Below are positions 1 through 8,730 of a stretch of DNA of 60,323 nt, in pieces. Source of the DNA: [Leptolyngbya] sp. JSC-1. GTDB taxonomy: Bacteria > Cyanobacteriota > Cyanobacteriia > Elainellales > Elainellaceae. The stretch spans positions 1,298,282-1,358,604 of the forward strand of contig KL662192.1 in the NCBI GenBank assembly GCA_000733415.1, given 5' to 3'. The notes beneath the pieces were generated by a model. That model saw only the letters and a program-made list of their open reading frames with translations, ran no database searches and was not told the DNA's origin. A program made the position numbers and the translations under genes. How positions within the stretch are numbered: position 1 is the stretch's first letter; the number at the start of each line of letters is the position of its first letter.

Positions 1-1046
1 CTATGGACACTGTGCGACTGGCCGCAGAAGCCAAGCGAATTGAGCTGCACTTTACCGTCAGCACTGGCGTAGACGCACCCCCCTCCCCACCTCGACTGCT
101 GCAGGTGATGGGCGATGCAGGCCGCCTACAGCAAGTGGTGTGGAATCTGCTCTCCAATGCCGTCAAGTTCACCCCAGAAGGAGGGCGAGTGGAGGTACGG
201 TTGGAGCGAGAGGGTGAGGGGGGTGAAGGGGGTGAGGGGGTGAAGGGGGTGAAGGGGGTGAAGGGGGTGAGGGGGTGAAGGGGTGAAGGGGGTGAGGGGG
301 AAGCAGGATCTGCCTCACCTTCCCCATCTTCTTCCCTTTCCTCTCCCTACGCCCGCATCACCGTCACCGACACGGGCAAGGGGATTGCGCCGGAGTTCCT
401 GCCCTATGTGTTTGACTACTTCCGGCAGGAGGATGGGACGACGACGCGCCGGTTTGGTGGCTTGGGATTGGGGTTGGCGATCGTGCGTCATATTACTGAA
501 CTGCATGGAGGGATCGTTTGGGCAGAGAGTTTGGGGGAAGGATTGGGAGCAACCTTTACGGTGCAATTGCCTTTAATGACTAGTTCGGGCAGTGTTGATC
601 AGCAAGAGGAATCTCCAATGATGGCTAACTTGACTGGATTAAAAGTCTTAGCCGTCGATGACGATGACGATATTCGGGAATTGATTGAATTTATTTTGCA
701 GCAAGCTGGAGCAGAGGTGCGGGTTGTTGCTTCTGCCGTTGAGGTTTTACAACAGCTAGACCTATTTGCACCAGATCTACTGATTTGCGATATCGGTATG
801 CCTGAAATGGATGGATACATGCTGATGCGGCAGATTAGAGATCGCCAAATCAGGCAAGTGACTGGGCCAGCCTTTCCTCAAACTCTGCCCAAAGCCATTG
901 CCCTGACGGCCTATGCCGGAGAACTTGATCAGCAACGAGCGCTCGCCGCCGGATTTCAACTTCACCTGGCTAAACCGGTCGAACCGGAGCAGCTAATTCG
1001 GGCGATTGTGACTCTGCTGCATCAGCATCCAGTGAGCGCAGATTAG
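1..1046 (+). pseudogene. hybrid histidine kinase (3' part), interrupted by in-frame TGA in a tandem repeat
   Basis: The 5' end lies outside the window. The frame opening at position 3 encodes the start of a HATPase domain with the N-box NLLSNAVKFTPEGG. It runs into a G-rich repeat and stops at TGA 276-278. The same frame then stays open from 279 and gives DTGKGI (G1 box), GGLGLGLAIV (G2 box) and a C-terminal receiver domain with acidic pocket DDDDD, phosphoacceptor in LLICDIGMPEMDG and the lysine in LAKPVE. It is therefore one gene for a sensor kinase with a receiver, with a glycine-rich insert in a beta-hairpin loop of the ATPase domain that now carries a stop. It may be a pseudogene, an OFF phase of a variable gene, or an assembly error in the repeat. 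Sensor domain and signal are unknown. Confidence 0.75.
211..300 (+). repeat. G-rich 8/9-nt tandem repeat inside the kinase gene
   Basis: About ten tandem units of the type GAAGGGGGT, mostly 9 nt with three 8-nt units. In one phase the 9-nt unit reads Val-Lys-Gly, in another Gly-Glu-Gly, and in the third it contains TGA. Two of the short units lie before the stop and the third after it, so the frame downstream of the repeat is the original one but the stop is met on the way. The runs of five G at regular spacing also fit G-quadruplex formation on the plus strand (inference). Confidence 0.9.
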
Positions 1047-1290
1047 CCGCGAGCCAGCAGTTCAAGCCTCTGCTCTTTGCAGCAAAACCTGAGGTTGGGC
1101 TGTGATGGTTGAATGGTAATACCATTTCCCTTTGATTGAGCTACAGATCACCAAGCTCAACAGGCTGCATTGTGCAGGTTCCGTAACGTAAAACTACGTG
1201 CTCTGGTTCCGCTGAGGTCACCGAATGCGCACAGGCTCCGCCACCAAACCTCAAAACTAAGAACTGGTATAGGCCCTTATTTCACCTGCC

Positions 1291-1638
1291 TTACTTCACC
1301 TGATAGCGAATCAGTGCTTTCACCTGCTGAGGAGAGAGTTTGAGCTGCTGTGCGATGGCTGCTTCTAGCTGACGGGCATCGGTTACGGAAATCTCAAACG
1401 TTTGCTGTTTGATCACGCGGGTGACGGCTCGCACACTAACTTGAGAAACGCCGCGATCGCGATCGATAGCTACCTTGATCGACAGAACTTGTTCGGTAGG
1501 CGATGGCTGCGGCTCGACTTGCAATGCTGGTGCAGTTGGGTTCGGGCGATTTAGCAACTGCTGCCCAATCAGGCTGCTGCCTGCCCAAAATAGCAAGCCC
1601 AACAGCGGCAATGCAAGCCAATCCAGTCTAAAACGCAT
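1291..1638 (-). CDS. small membrane-anchored protein of unknown function
   Basis: A 115-residue protein starting at the ATG at 1638. A TTG start six codons further up would lie in the tandem repeat and is less likely. It has a short positively charged N-terminus (MRFRLDW), one hydrophobic segment at about residues 7-25, a Pro-rich linker, then a soluble domain with the sequence SIKVAIDRDRGVSQVSV and a helical C-terminus. It looks anchored in the membrane with the domain outside the cytoplasm. It is transcribed divergently from the adjacent two-component pair, so it could be its target or an accessory sensor; that is inference from position. I do not recognise a named family. Confidence 0.7.
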   Translation of the reverse strand: MRFRLDWLALPLLGLLFWAGSSLIGQQLLNRPNPTAPALQVEPQPSPTEQVLSIKVAIDRDRGVSQVSVRAVTRVIKQQTFEISVTDARQLEAAIAQQLKLSPQQVKALIRYQVK

Positions 1639-1652
1639 CGGTGAATTATCTA

Positions 1653-1764
1653 GCAAACTTACTTGGCAAACTTATCTAGCGAACTTATCTGGTAAACCTA
1701 CCTGGCGAACTTATCTGGCGAACTTATCTGGCAAACTTATCTGGCGAACTTATCTGGCAAACTA
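1653..1764. repeat. 13-nt tandem repeat in a divergent promoter region
   Basis: Eight full copies plus a partial copy of a 13-nt unit of consensus GCGAACTTATCTG (variants GCAAACTTATCTG and GTAAACCTACCTG). The array fills most of the space between the small membrane protein (minus strand) and the response regulator (start 1789). It codes for nothing convincing in either direction. A change in copy number would change promoter spacing, or the copies could be repeated binding sites. Confidence 0.9.
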
Positions 1765-1788
1765 AAGAAATCGAGCCGCTTACAGCCT

Positions 1789-2472
1789 ATGGTCATTCTA
1801 CTAGTGGAGGACGATCCGGAACAATTAGAGCCGCTGCATGCTGCCCTGTCGCAGGCTGGGCATGTTGTGGATGCGGTTGCGGATGGGGAAACGGCCCAGT
1901 GGCTATTGACTTCTAAGTCGTATGATCTGCTGATTTTAGACTGGATGCTGCCAAATGTGAGTGGCCTGCAACTCTGTCAACACTATCGCCAAATGGGCAA
2001 CACGGCTCCGGTGCTGATGCTCACTGCCAAAGACACGACGCCTGACAAAGTGGCAGGGCTGGATGCGGGAGCGGATGACTATCTGGTGAAGCCGGTGGAT
2101 CTGATCGAGCTGTTGGCGCGAGTGCGGGCACTGGGTAGGCGGTCGCCGCTGTGGAATGGTGAAACTTTAGTGCTGGAAGATTTACAGTTGCATACCAATC
2201 GGTTGATGCTCGAACGCGATCAGCAGACGACTCAGCTTTCGATGCGCGAGTTTCAGTTGATGGAGTATCTGATGCGCCATCCCAATCAACTGCTCTCGCG
2301 GGATCAGATCGAGCGAGCGCTGTGGGAGTGGGGCACGCAGCCGGAAAGCAACGCCGTTTCAACTCTGGTGCGTCGTTTGCGACAGCGGCTGGAATCGGTT
2401 GGGGCAAAAGACTGGTTAGAGACGGTATACGGCATGGGGTATCGGTTTGCGCCGCCCAAAGCCGATGTTTAA
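1789..2472 (+). CDS. rppA: OmpR-family response regulator, RppA/NrsR-like
   Basis: A 227-residue response regulator. The receiver domain is at residues 1-115 with acidic pair D8/D9, phosphoacceptor D51 (LLILDWMLP), T79 and K101. A winged-helix DNA-binding domain follows at about 130-222, ending in ETVYGMGYRF. The sequence EDDPEQLEPLHAALSQAGH resembles the cyanobacterial RppA/NrsR group, which is known for redox and nickel responses; I assign the subgroup from memory of the family. The histidine kinase gene starts inside its last codons, so the two are translated together. The upstream region carries the 13-nt repeat array. Confidence 0.85.
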   Translation: MVILLVEDDPEQLEPLHAALSQAGHVVDAVADGETAQWLLTSKSYDLLILDWMLPNVSGLQLCQHYRQMGNTAPVLMLTAKDTTPDKVAGLDAGADDYLVKPVDLIELLARVRALGRRSPLWNGETLVLEDLQLHTNRLMLERDQQTTQLSMREFQLMEYLMRHPNQLLSRDQIERALWEWGTQPESNAVSTLVRRLRQRLESVGAKDWLETVYGMGYRFAPPKADV

Positions 2473-3694
2473 TCAGAGCCGGCAACGATTGGCCTATTGG
2501 TTCACCCTGTCGATGGGCGGGATTTTGATTTTCTTTGCGGCAGTTGTCTACTCGCGAGAAGTGCAAACCCAATTGCGGTCATTTGATCAGGATCTGTATG
2601 CCCGCAGCAAAGCAATCACGACTGCCAGTAACTACCAGTTTGCTCAAAACCAGTGGCGCGTTGATTTGGGCAGCCCGCAAGGCGAGATTGTCTATATTCG
2701 CTGGTACGATGCCACGGGTAGGCTACAGCAGTTTGTCGGCGATCGGCCTAGGCAACAGGGAGTTGGAACGCTTGGCTTTGAAACGCTGGTGCTGGATCAG
2801 CAGGCGCTGCGTCAAGTGACATTGCCCGTGTATCGTCAGCGTGCGCTGCTTGGCTATTTGCAGGTGGCGGTGTCGCTTGCCCCGGTTCAAGCAACGTTGC
2901 AGCAGACCCAGTTGTTTCTGACCCTGGGTGTTCCGGTGACGCTCGGTTTGATTGGCCTGACCGGCTGGTGGTTGGGTGGATTAGCCATGCAGCCGATTCG
3001 CCGCTCCTATACTCAGCTGCAGCGATTTACTGCTGATGCGTCTCATGAATTGCGCGCGCCGCTGGCGGCCATTTTGAGTAACGCCCAGGTGGGTTTGCTG
3101 GCCCCCGCGGACGATACAGTCCGGCCTCGCCAACGGTTAGAAAAAATTGTTGACACCACTAAGCGGATGAATAGCCTGGTCAACAATTTGCTGTTTCTGG
3201 CGCGTCACGATGGCAAACTTGCCCCGGAAGCATTGCGAAGCGTGGATCTGGTGTCTCTGCTGCAACCGTTAGCGGCGGATTATGCCGCCCAAGCCGCAGA
3301 CCAGGAATTAAGCTTCGTCAACCAGTTGCCAAATCAACCGATACCTTTGCAGGCCGATCCGGAATTGCTGCAGCAAGCAGTTAAAAACCTGCTCGATAAC
3401 GCGATCAAATACACTTCGGCAGGCGGCACAATCGAGCTACAGGTGTTTAGCCAAGCGCGACGAGCCATGATTCAGGTGCGAGATAGCGGCAGCGGCATTC
3501 CGGCCGTTGATTTGCCGCATATTTTCGATCGGTTTTACCGAGTCGATCAGGCTAGAACACGAGAAACCGGCGGCTTTGGGTTAGGGCTGGCGATCGCGCA
3601 GCAAATTGTGCAGGCCCATGGCGGACAAATCAGAGTCAGTAGCGTCCTAGGGCAGGGATCCATGTTTGCGATTGAACTGCCACTGAAGCCATAG
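2465..3694 (+). CDS. rppB: sensor histidine kinase, RppB/NrsS-like
   Basis: The start at ATG 2465 (MFNQSRQRL) overlaps the end of the response regulator by 8 nt; an in-frame start at 2447 would add six residues and is less likely. Two membrane segments, at about residues 10-31 and 155-180, flank an extracytoplasmic domain. The dimerisation/phosphoacceptor box is FTADASHELRAPLA with H194. The ATPase domain has NLLDNAIKYT, DSGSGI and FGLGLAIAQQ. It should phosphorylate the regulator encoded just upstream. The stimulus cannot be read from the sequence; redox or metal sensing is suggested only by the family. Confidence 0.85.
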   Translation: MFNQSRQRLAYWFTLSMGGILIFFAAVVYSREVQTQLRSFDQDLYARSKAITTASNYQFAQNQWRVDLGSPQGEIVYIRWYDATGRLQQFVGDRPRQQGVGTLGFETLVLDQQALRQVTLPVYRQRALLGYLQVAVSLAPVQATLQQTQLFLTLGVPVTLGLIGLTGWWLGGLAMQPIRRSYTQLQRFTADASHELRAPLAAILSNAQVGLLAPADDTVRPRQRLEKIVDTTKRMNSLVNNLLFLARHDGKLAPEALRSVDLVSLLQPLAADYAAQAADQELSFVNQLPNQPIPLQADPELLQQAVKNLLDNAIKYTSAGGTIELQVFSQARRAMIQVRDSGSGIPAVDLPHIFDRFYRVDQARTRETGGFGLGLAIAQQIVQAHGGQIRVSSVLGQGSMFAIELPLKP

Positions 3695-3932
3695 AGTGTG
3701 ACCAAAGAGCATGACCAAAGAGCGTGACACTTTCTTGTCATTTTTGCGGCTCACAATATCAGGTAGAGGTAAGAAACAGTCCGATGCGCTGCGTGAATGA
3801 CCGCTTATTTGTCCGCTCAAAACCGTTACGCCTGATCCAGGCTAGCTGTGGTTCTAGGCATTGGTCTGACCGGATGTAGCGAGCCGCCGCATTTCTAGAA
3901 TGCTTACTTACTGCCATTTCCTAACTCCTCAC

Positions 3933-4673
3933 ATGAACAAGTCAGCTATTTATCTATCCACATTGCTGGTCGGTTCGATTGTCAGTGTCTCGCTTCTAAA
4001 TCGTCCGACTCCTATTCAATCGCAGCCGCTTGAACCAATGGCCGCTCAGTCTGGCCAGACCAATACTAATTTTGTTACCGCTGTCGTTCAAGAAGTTAGT
4101 CCGGCAGTTGTGCGGATTGACTCAACTCGATCGTCGTTCCGGAATCAATCTGGTATTGCTCGCGGTACTGGCTCAGGCTTTATTTTCGATGCTAGCGGTT
4201 TGATCTTAACGAATGCCCATGTAGTCAATCGGGCTACGAGCGTCCGAGTTACCTTAAACGATGGGCGCACCTTTACCGGACAGGTCCTGGGGGCGGATGC
4301 ATCTTCAGATGTTGCGGTTGTGCGCATCCCTGCTAACAATTTGCCGGTTGCGCCCTTGGGCAATTCAGCTCAAGTCCAGCCAGGGGAATGGGCAATCGCC
4401 ATTGGCAACCCGCTAGGGCTAGATCAGACCGTCACTGTCGGCATTGTTAGCGCTACCAATCGAGCGGGCAGTGCGATCGGCTCCCCTAATCAACGGGACA
4501 GCTTTATTCAAACCGACGCGGCCATCAATCCCGGTAATTCTGGCGGGCCACTGCTGAATCAGCAAGGTGAAGTGATCGGCATTAATACGGCGATTATTGG
4601 CCGCACTCAAGGCTTAGGGTTTGCTATTCCGATTGACCGGGCGCAGGCAATTGCGGCTCGGATTGTGGGTTGA
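3933..4673 (+). CDS. HtrA/Deg-type trypsin-like serine protease without PDZ domain
   Basis: The start is taken at ATG 3933 (MNKSAIYLST), which gives an N-terminal signal anchor (STLLVGSIVSVSLL); an ATG at 3900 adds an unconvincing 11 residues. The protein has 246 residues. The catalytic triad is visible: H96 in LTNAHVV, D126 in SSDVAVVR and S203 in GNSGGPL. Typical cyanobacterial HhoA/HhoB/HtrA proteins are near 400 residues with a C-terminal PDZ domain. Here the protein ends just after the protease fold (RIVG). It may work in the periplasm or lumen as a simple protease. The following gene starts 30 nt downstream behind an AGGAG motif, so they may share a transcript. Confidence 0.85.
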   Translation: MNKSAIYLSTLLVGSIVSVSLLNRPTPIQSQPLEPMAAQSGQTNTNFVTAVVQEVSPAVVRIDSTRSSFRNQSGIARGTGSGFIFDASGLILTNAHVVNRATSVRVTLNDGRTFTGQVLGADASSDVAVVRIPANNLPVAPLGNSAQVQPGEWAIAIGNPLGLDQTVTVGIVSATNRAGSAIGSPNQRDSFIQTDAAINPGNSGGPLLNQQGEVIGINTAIIGRTQGLGFAIPIDRAQAIAARIVG

Positions 4674-4703
4674 TTCAAGATCAATTCAAGGAGAAGATCA
4701 TTT

Positions 4704-5102
4704 ATGCTGAAACTTTTTCATCTTGGTTTAGCGGTTACGACTGTCTTTGGGATTGCGTCTGCTGCAATGGCCCCTCCTGCCCTAGCGACTGAAGCCAACT
4801 CTACCCGCCGTTCCACCAATCCTGAACAGACGGTTGCAGCGGTTGCAATTTTGGGTACGGGTGCGGCCTTGATTGCCTATAGCGCCACGCGGGGTAATGA
4901 TTTGCCTGAGTTCAATCACTCTGAGAAGGGTGACCAGAGCAACTTCCAACTCCAAAAGAAACTGCTGCGTCTGCTGCACAACGATCGCAATGCTGCCAAT
5001 CGGCTACTGACTCACGTTAAGCAAACGCATCCTGATCGCTCAGCAAATTGGGTGTTGGAGAAAGTGATTTATGACTTAGAGCGCGATCGAAACCGACATT
5101 AA
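4704..5102 (+). CDS. small exported or membrane protein, unknown function
   Basis: A 132-residue protein with a signal peptide (MLKLFHLGLAVTTVFGIASA, predicted cut near ALA-TEA), a second hydrophobic stretch (AAVAILGTGAALIAYSA) and a basic, helical C-terminal half ending ERDRNRH. The start has a good ribosome-binding site (AAGGAG at 4688-4693). It follows the protease gene and is closed by the terminator at 5161-5196. I know no function for it. The spacing suggests that it is made with the protease and could be a substrate or helper, which is inference only. Confidence 0.65.
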   Translation: MLKLFHLGLAVTTVFGIASAAMAPPALATEANSTRRSTNPEQTVAAVAILGTGAALIAYSATRGNDLPEFNHSEKGDQSNFQLQKKLLRLLHNDRNAANRLLTHVKQTHPDRSANWVLEKVIYDLERDRNRH

Positions 5103-5160
5103 TTGCAGTTGATTGGTTAGCTGTTTTTGCGATTATTTTTGCTAACTGTTTTTGCTAACT

Positions 5161-5196
5161 ATAAAGCCCTCTAAATAAATTTCTAGAGGGCTTTAT
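5161..5196. terminator. bidirectional intrinsic terminator
   Basis: A perfect 13-bp stem (ATAAAGCCCTCTA at 5161-5173 pairing with TAGAGGGCTTTAT at 5184-5196) with a 10-nt loop, followed by TTT on the plus strand. It sits between two convergent genes (ends at 5102 and 5217) and can serve both. Confidence 0.9.
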
Positions 5197-5216
5197 TTTA
5201 GCTGAACGCGAGGTGT

Positions 5217-5654
5217 TTATCTCGCTGAAGTTAATTCAGAATTAGACTCTTCTGTAGCTCTAATTGATTGAATTACTTCTGGTGGAATCTCGATCGCAAA
5301 CTCAGTTGGAACAGCCAAAGGATTGGGCAATTGAGTTGGCAAAACTTCTGGCTGCATGTCTGCCTCTAGCGGCTCAGATTTGCGATCAAACCGTCGCTTG
5401 AGAAACACACCTCCTGCCAACAACCCACCCAAAACAGCAAAGCTTGCTCCGACAATTCCCAATTTGTTGAGATCGTTCAGATTGGCTTGGGTTGTAGTTG
5501 GATCAGCCGTTGGATTGCTCGAAGGTGTGCTGTCGGTTATCCCGCCTTGCTGACTGAAGATACAGGGTTTGGCCTGAGCCATTTCTGGCAGCAAAACTGC
5601 ACCCACCAAAGCAGACGTTGCTACAACTGCTGCAACCGTAGACTTTAGTTTCAT
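5217..5654 (-). CDS. secreted/single-pass membrane protein, unknown function
   Basis: A 145-residue protein beginning MKLKSTVAAVVATSALVGAV, with a signal peptide cut likely at AQA-KPC. A Ser/Thr/Pro-rich stretch comes next, then a transmembrane helix (LGIVGASFAVLGGLLAGGVFL) followed by KRRFDRK, so the C-terminal tail of about 50 acidic residues should be cytoplasmic. A ribosome-binding site (AGGAGA) lies just before the start. It resembles small cyanobacterial membrane proteins without an assigned role. Confidence 0.65.
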   Translation of the reverse strand: MKLKSTVAAVVATSALVGAVLLPEMAQAKPCIFSQQGGITDSTPSSNPTADPTTTQANLNDLNKLGIVGASFAVLGGLLAGGVFLKRRFDRKSEPLEADMQPEVLPTQLPNPLAVPTEFAIEIPPEVIQSIRATEESNSELTSAR

Positions 5655-6581
5655 GATTGTCTCCTGTGAAAGTTGTTGAAATTAGCACTCAATTTAGACA
5701 TGTAATCATCAGACAAGGGCCATCAGATTTACAGTCATTCAGAAACACAATCAGATGAATGAATACAGCGTAAAGTCTACTAACAGTATAGGGACAAACT
5801 GAGGTTTTATTTCAGTTTTTGTTGATACAAAATCTTGATGATTAAGTGCTTAGAAAACAGAATGTTTTATTTTTAATTCATTTTTAATTCTGTGGACTGA
5901 TCAATGGATTCATGAGGGCTTCAATTGAACAGGATTTCTTTGCTTATATCAGGTGCTTTCACACCAGCAGAGACGATTCATTCCGCTGCCTGAGTTGGAA
6001 GCTATCAGGGATGTACTCAGTTCTCAGAACTACTTTGCTGCAATCGACTGCCACAAACGCTGGGGGCAGGATACAGGGATTTTCTACGACAGGAATGAGT
6101 GCTTATGGGTTAGGGGACTAGTATTTTGTCTTGCTACTGGTCGTCTGACAAATCTTCATTGCTGCATCAGTCAGCATAAAAATACTAAAGCTAACTCCTG
6201 CTGCCATTGCTCGTGTAAGAAGTTGTTGATATTTTATCTGTAATTTTGGCTACTAAACGAAAACTCAAAATACTCATCTCAAACCTACTTCAAACAAAGC
6301 TTAAGAAATTGTTTAATCGCTTAAATTGAACAAAATAAGGAAATGTTCTTATTTATAACTGTGGAGATAGCGCTCACTCACTTAAATTGCAATAGCACGT
6401 TGTCTAGTCAGATTCGCCCGGTTCCCTGATTCTCTTCTCGGTTCGTTGCTCAAAGTTGGCTTACTGCGGAAATGCAGAAAAGGTTCGATATCCCCTCTGT
6501 TGATTTCTATTGATTCCTGTGGTCCTTTAATCCTCAGCCTTGGTAGATCGCAAATCCTGTTGAGATCCCCCTAACCAAAGT

Positions 6582-6787
6582 TACTGTGTACACACAAGTT
6601 GAGTCGGTTAGGATTCGAGGCTTTTAGCCCCCTAAATCCCCCAATCCTGGGGGATTTCCAAACCTGATTTGGTTTGAATCATGGGAAAAATTGGCCTACC
6701 GTTGACTCAAAGTTCCCCATTGATGGAAGATTATAGCCCTGTGGCATCCCAGAAAAGGGGGCTGGGAGGACTTGTGTATACACCGTA
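6582..6787. repeat. inverted-repeat element, MITE-like
   Basis: TACTGTGTACACACAAGT (6582-6599) is matched by its inverse ACTTGTGTATACACCGTA (6770-6787), 16 of 18 positions. The arms bound about 170 bp of non-coding sequence that contains a C/G-rich hairpin. This is the structure of a small non-autonomous element, but no target duplication could be confirmed. Confidence 0.45.
6634..6657. repeat. C/G-rich hairpin
   Basis: A perfect 10-bp stem, AAATCCCCCA (6634-6643) with TGGGGGATTT (6648-6657), and a 4-nt loop. It looks like the dispersed repeats that many cyanobacteria carry between genes. No T-run follows, so it is a poor terminator. Confidence 0.7.
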
Positions 6788-6943
6788 GCCTAACCGAAGG
6801 AGGGAACTAACCCAAGTCTAGTGAGCAAACAAATTCATTTTCGATCTACTCAACCTAGTGTTGGGGACTGTTTTGCTGGCCTTGTCAATCTTTCGATCGC
6901 GTCAATTTAATTGCATCAACCTTGTAATTCACCGTGTAATTCT

Positions 6944-8551
6944 ATGGCGCACAGTATTACAAACCGTTGTACCCAATGTGGTGATTGCATGCCCCAATGT
7001 CCCAAGGGGGCGATCAAATCGGTAGATGAGGAACTATGGATTGATCCGATGCTGTGTGACGACTGTAAAGATCATGCAGATGAACCACAATGCGTCAGTA
7101 TTTGTCCGATCGACCAACCCCCGACGCCCTTGCAAGCCAAGAAAGGACGCTGCAAAACCGCGGCTATCACCCTGCCTAGCCCCAGCCTGTTTGCCAACGG
7201 CAAAAGTAATCCGTTTGCCTCTGCGATTGTGGTATGGGAAGCATGTAACGTGCTAGCTCAAGGTCAATCCCTGTCGTGGAAGCCGGATTCAGATGGCAGG
7301 CTGTGCTATGAGCGGCAGGTGAATGGTGGACGGGGATCAATTGCCTTTCGTCTCACCCAACCCCTCGACGCAGACTCCTCCTTGCCGTTTGACAGTGCTA
7401 CGGCTGAAGCTGACCTTGCCGCTTGGGATGTACGTGTCGCGTGTTTGCATCTAATTTATGCTGCTCATGCCACTGCGCTGGAGCAACCCTGGCAGCAGGA
7501 CTTTGTGATTAGCGATCGTCAGATTGAAGAGTACCTGGGCTTAGAAAAGCGTAAAGATCTCAGCAAGCTGGCTAAACTGACCCTGATCAAACAATTGGTC
7601 GAACAGCCCTGCAAACTTCAACTCGACATTCACTGGTCGCAACAGGGCCGAGTGCGAGGGTTCTCGCTGCATCAGAGCCGTCTCTGGCATTTACTAGAAA
7701 TTCACCATTATTTTCAGGAAGATGACCTGGGCTGCAAACACCTGACGGGACTCACCTTCCGCATCAAAGCAGGCGCTTGGGCCAAACACTTTCTCAACCG
7801 GCAGGCCGCTAGAGAAGGGACCGCCTTCTATCAGTATGGCAGTCTGCCAAAGTCCCTGCTGCGCACGGTTACAAGCATTTGGCAACAGCACGAAGGAGCG
7901 GCACGGATGATGCTCTGGCTGCTATTCAAAGCAAAGTTAGGCAATGAGCAGCGCCTGACAGTGCCTACCTTAATGCGGATTGCCTACGGAGAAACGAAAC
8001 TGTTACAGGCTGCCAGCCAACGAGAAGAACGCAAACGCCTGCTGCGCTCGTTTGAAAGCGATCTGGAAGTGCTGCATCAATATGGCCTTAAACCTCTGTT
8101 CGATCCCCACACCTATCCACCTGCCATTCAACCCCTCTGGGTCCGACTAGCCGAGTTACCCGACGATGCTGAAGCCGCTCTAGAGTTTTGGATTAATGAC
8201 GGCAGCCGCGAGAACCGCCTCACCGATGCTGCTCCACGAGACAAATGGCACCGGCTGATGCAGGCGCGGTTACTTTCGTTTGAATTACCAGACGGGTGGG
8301 ACGTGCAAGCACCTCAAGCTACGAAGCGCAAATTACGACAGTCACAGCGCAAACAGGTCGCTCATCCCCGCTCTACCCTTTCAGCTCAGCAGATCGCGGC
8401 TGCTAGAAAAACGCTGCAACTAAGCCAGCGAGAATTAGCCAATCACATTGGCAAAAGTCAAAGCTGGGTACGCGATATCGAAAGCGGACGTTTACAGGTT
8501 AGTGCTAAAGATATTCAAACGCTGTTAAAGGTGCTGGGTATGGCACTATAA
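6944..8551 (+). CDS. cnfR: CnfR/PatB-type ferredoxin-HTH transcriptional activator of nitrogen fixation
   Basis: The start is at ATG 6944 (MAHSITNRC), giving 535 residues. The N-terminus is a two-cluster ferredoxin: C9, C12, C15 and C19P, then C38, C41, C50 and C54P. A long central part without a named domain follows, and the C-terminus (about 480-535) is a helix-turn-helix of the XRE type (QLSQRELANHIGKSQSWVRDIESG). This order is that of CnfR (Leptolyngbya) and PatB (Anabaena), activators that switch on nif genes when oxygen is low, presumably by sensing oxygen through the Fe-S clusters. No nif gene is in the window; the gene stands alone behind a 1.3-kb non-coding stretch and converges on the taxis locus. 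A paralogue with another target is possible. Confidence 0.8.
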   Translation: MAHSITNRCTQCGDCMPQCPKGAIKSVDEELWIDPMLCDDCKDHADEPQCVSICPIDQPPTPLQAKKGRCKTAAITLPSPSLFANGKSNPFASAIVVWEACNVLAQGQSLSWKPDSDGRLCYERQVNGGRGSIAFRLTQPLDADSSLPFDSATAEADLAAWDVRVACLHLIYAAHATALEQPWQQDFVISDRQIEEYLGLEKRKDLSKLAKLTLIKQLVEQPCKLQLDIHWSQQGRVRGFSLHQSRLWHLLEIHHYFQEDDLGCKHLTGLTFRIKAGAWAKHFLNRQAAREGTAFYQYGSLPKSLLRTVTSIWQQHEGAARMMLWLLFKAKLGNEQRLTVPTLMRIAYGETKLLQAASQREERKRLLRSFESDLEVLHQYGLKPLFDPHTYPPAIQPLWVRLAELPDDAEAALEFWINDGSRENRLTDAAPRDKWHRLMQARLLSFELPDGWDVQAPQATKRKLRQSQRKQVAHPRSTLSAQQIAAARKTLQLSQRELANHIGKSQSWVRDIESGRLQVSAKDIQTLLKVLGMAL

Positions 8552-8730
8552 ATTAAATTTTTTGGCGTTGCTGAATTTAGGATGATTTTGCCCCCCAATT
8601 CCCCAATTTCAATTTATAGTTCGTAAATTGGAGATGCTCCTCCGATTTCCAATCCATAGCCCTGCAGGCCAGAAAGGGAGATCGGAATCTTCTAACTCCT
8701 GACTCCTACCCCATCGATGAATTTCCCAAC

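Larger units (their letters stand above)
5655..6943. other. 1.3-kb stretch without a convincing gene
   Basis: A+T-rich sequence upstream of the cnfR-like gene. Overlapping short frames at 5912-6243 have no recognisable motif, and their composition does not stand out, so I do not call a gene; they may be a relic. The second half holds a hairpin and an inverted repeat, listed separately. No tRNA or NtcA-type GTA-N8-TAC site was found by eye. The cnfR promoter must lie here. Confidence 0.6.

Noticed and set aside
1653..1764. CRISPR array
   Set aside because: The units are contiguous 13-mers without spacers; no cas genes.
2021..2572. 183-codon minus-strand open frame across the RppA/RppB-like genes
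   Set aside because: It is antisense to two well-supported genes, has no family motif and no ribosome-binding site.
5912..6243. Two overlapping plus-strand frames of 69 and 96 codons
   Set aside because: No recognisable motif and Cys-rich nonsense at the end; perhaps a relic, but not supported as a gene.
6300..6940. NtcA-type site upstream of cnfR
   Set aside because: No GTA-N8-TAC match was found when reading the region by eye.
6944..8551. ATG at 6911 as start of the cnfR-like gene
   Set aside because: The added residues (MHQPCNSPCNS) are not family-like; ATG 6944 begins the conserved ferredoxin part.
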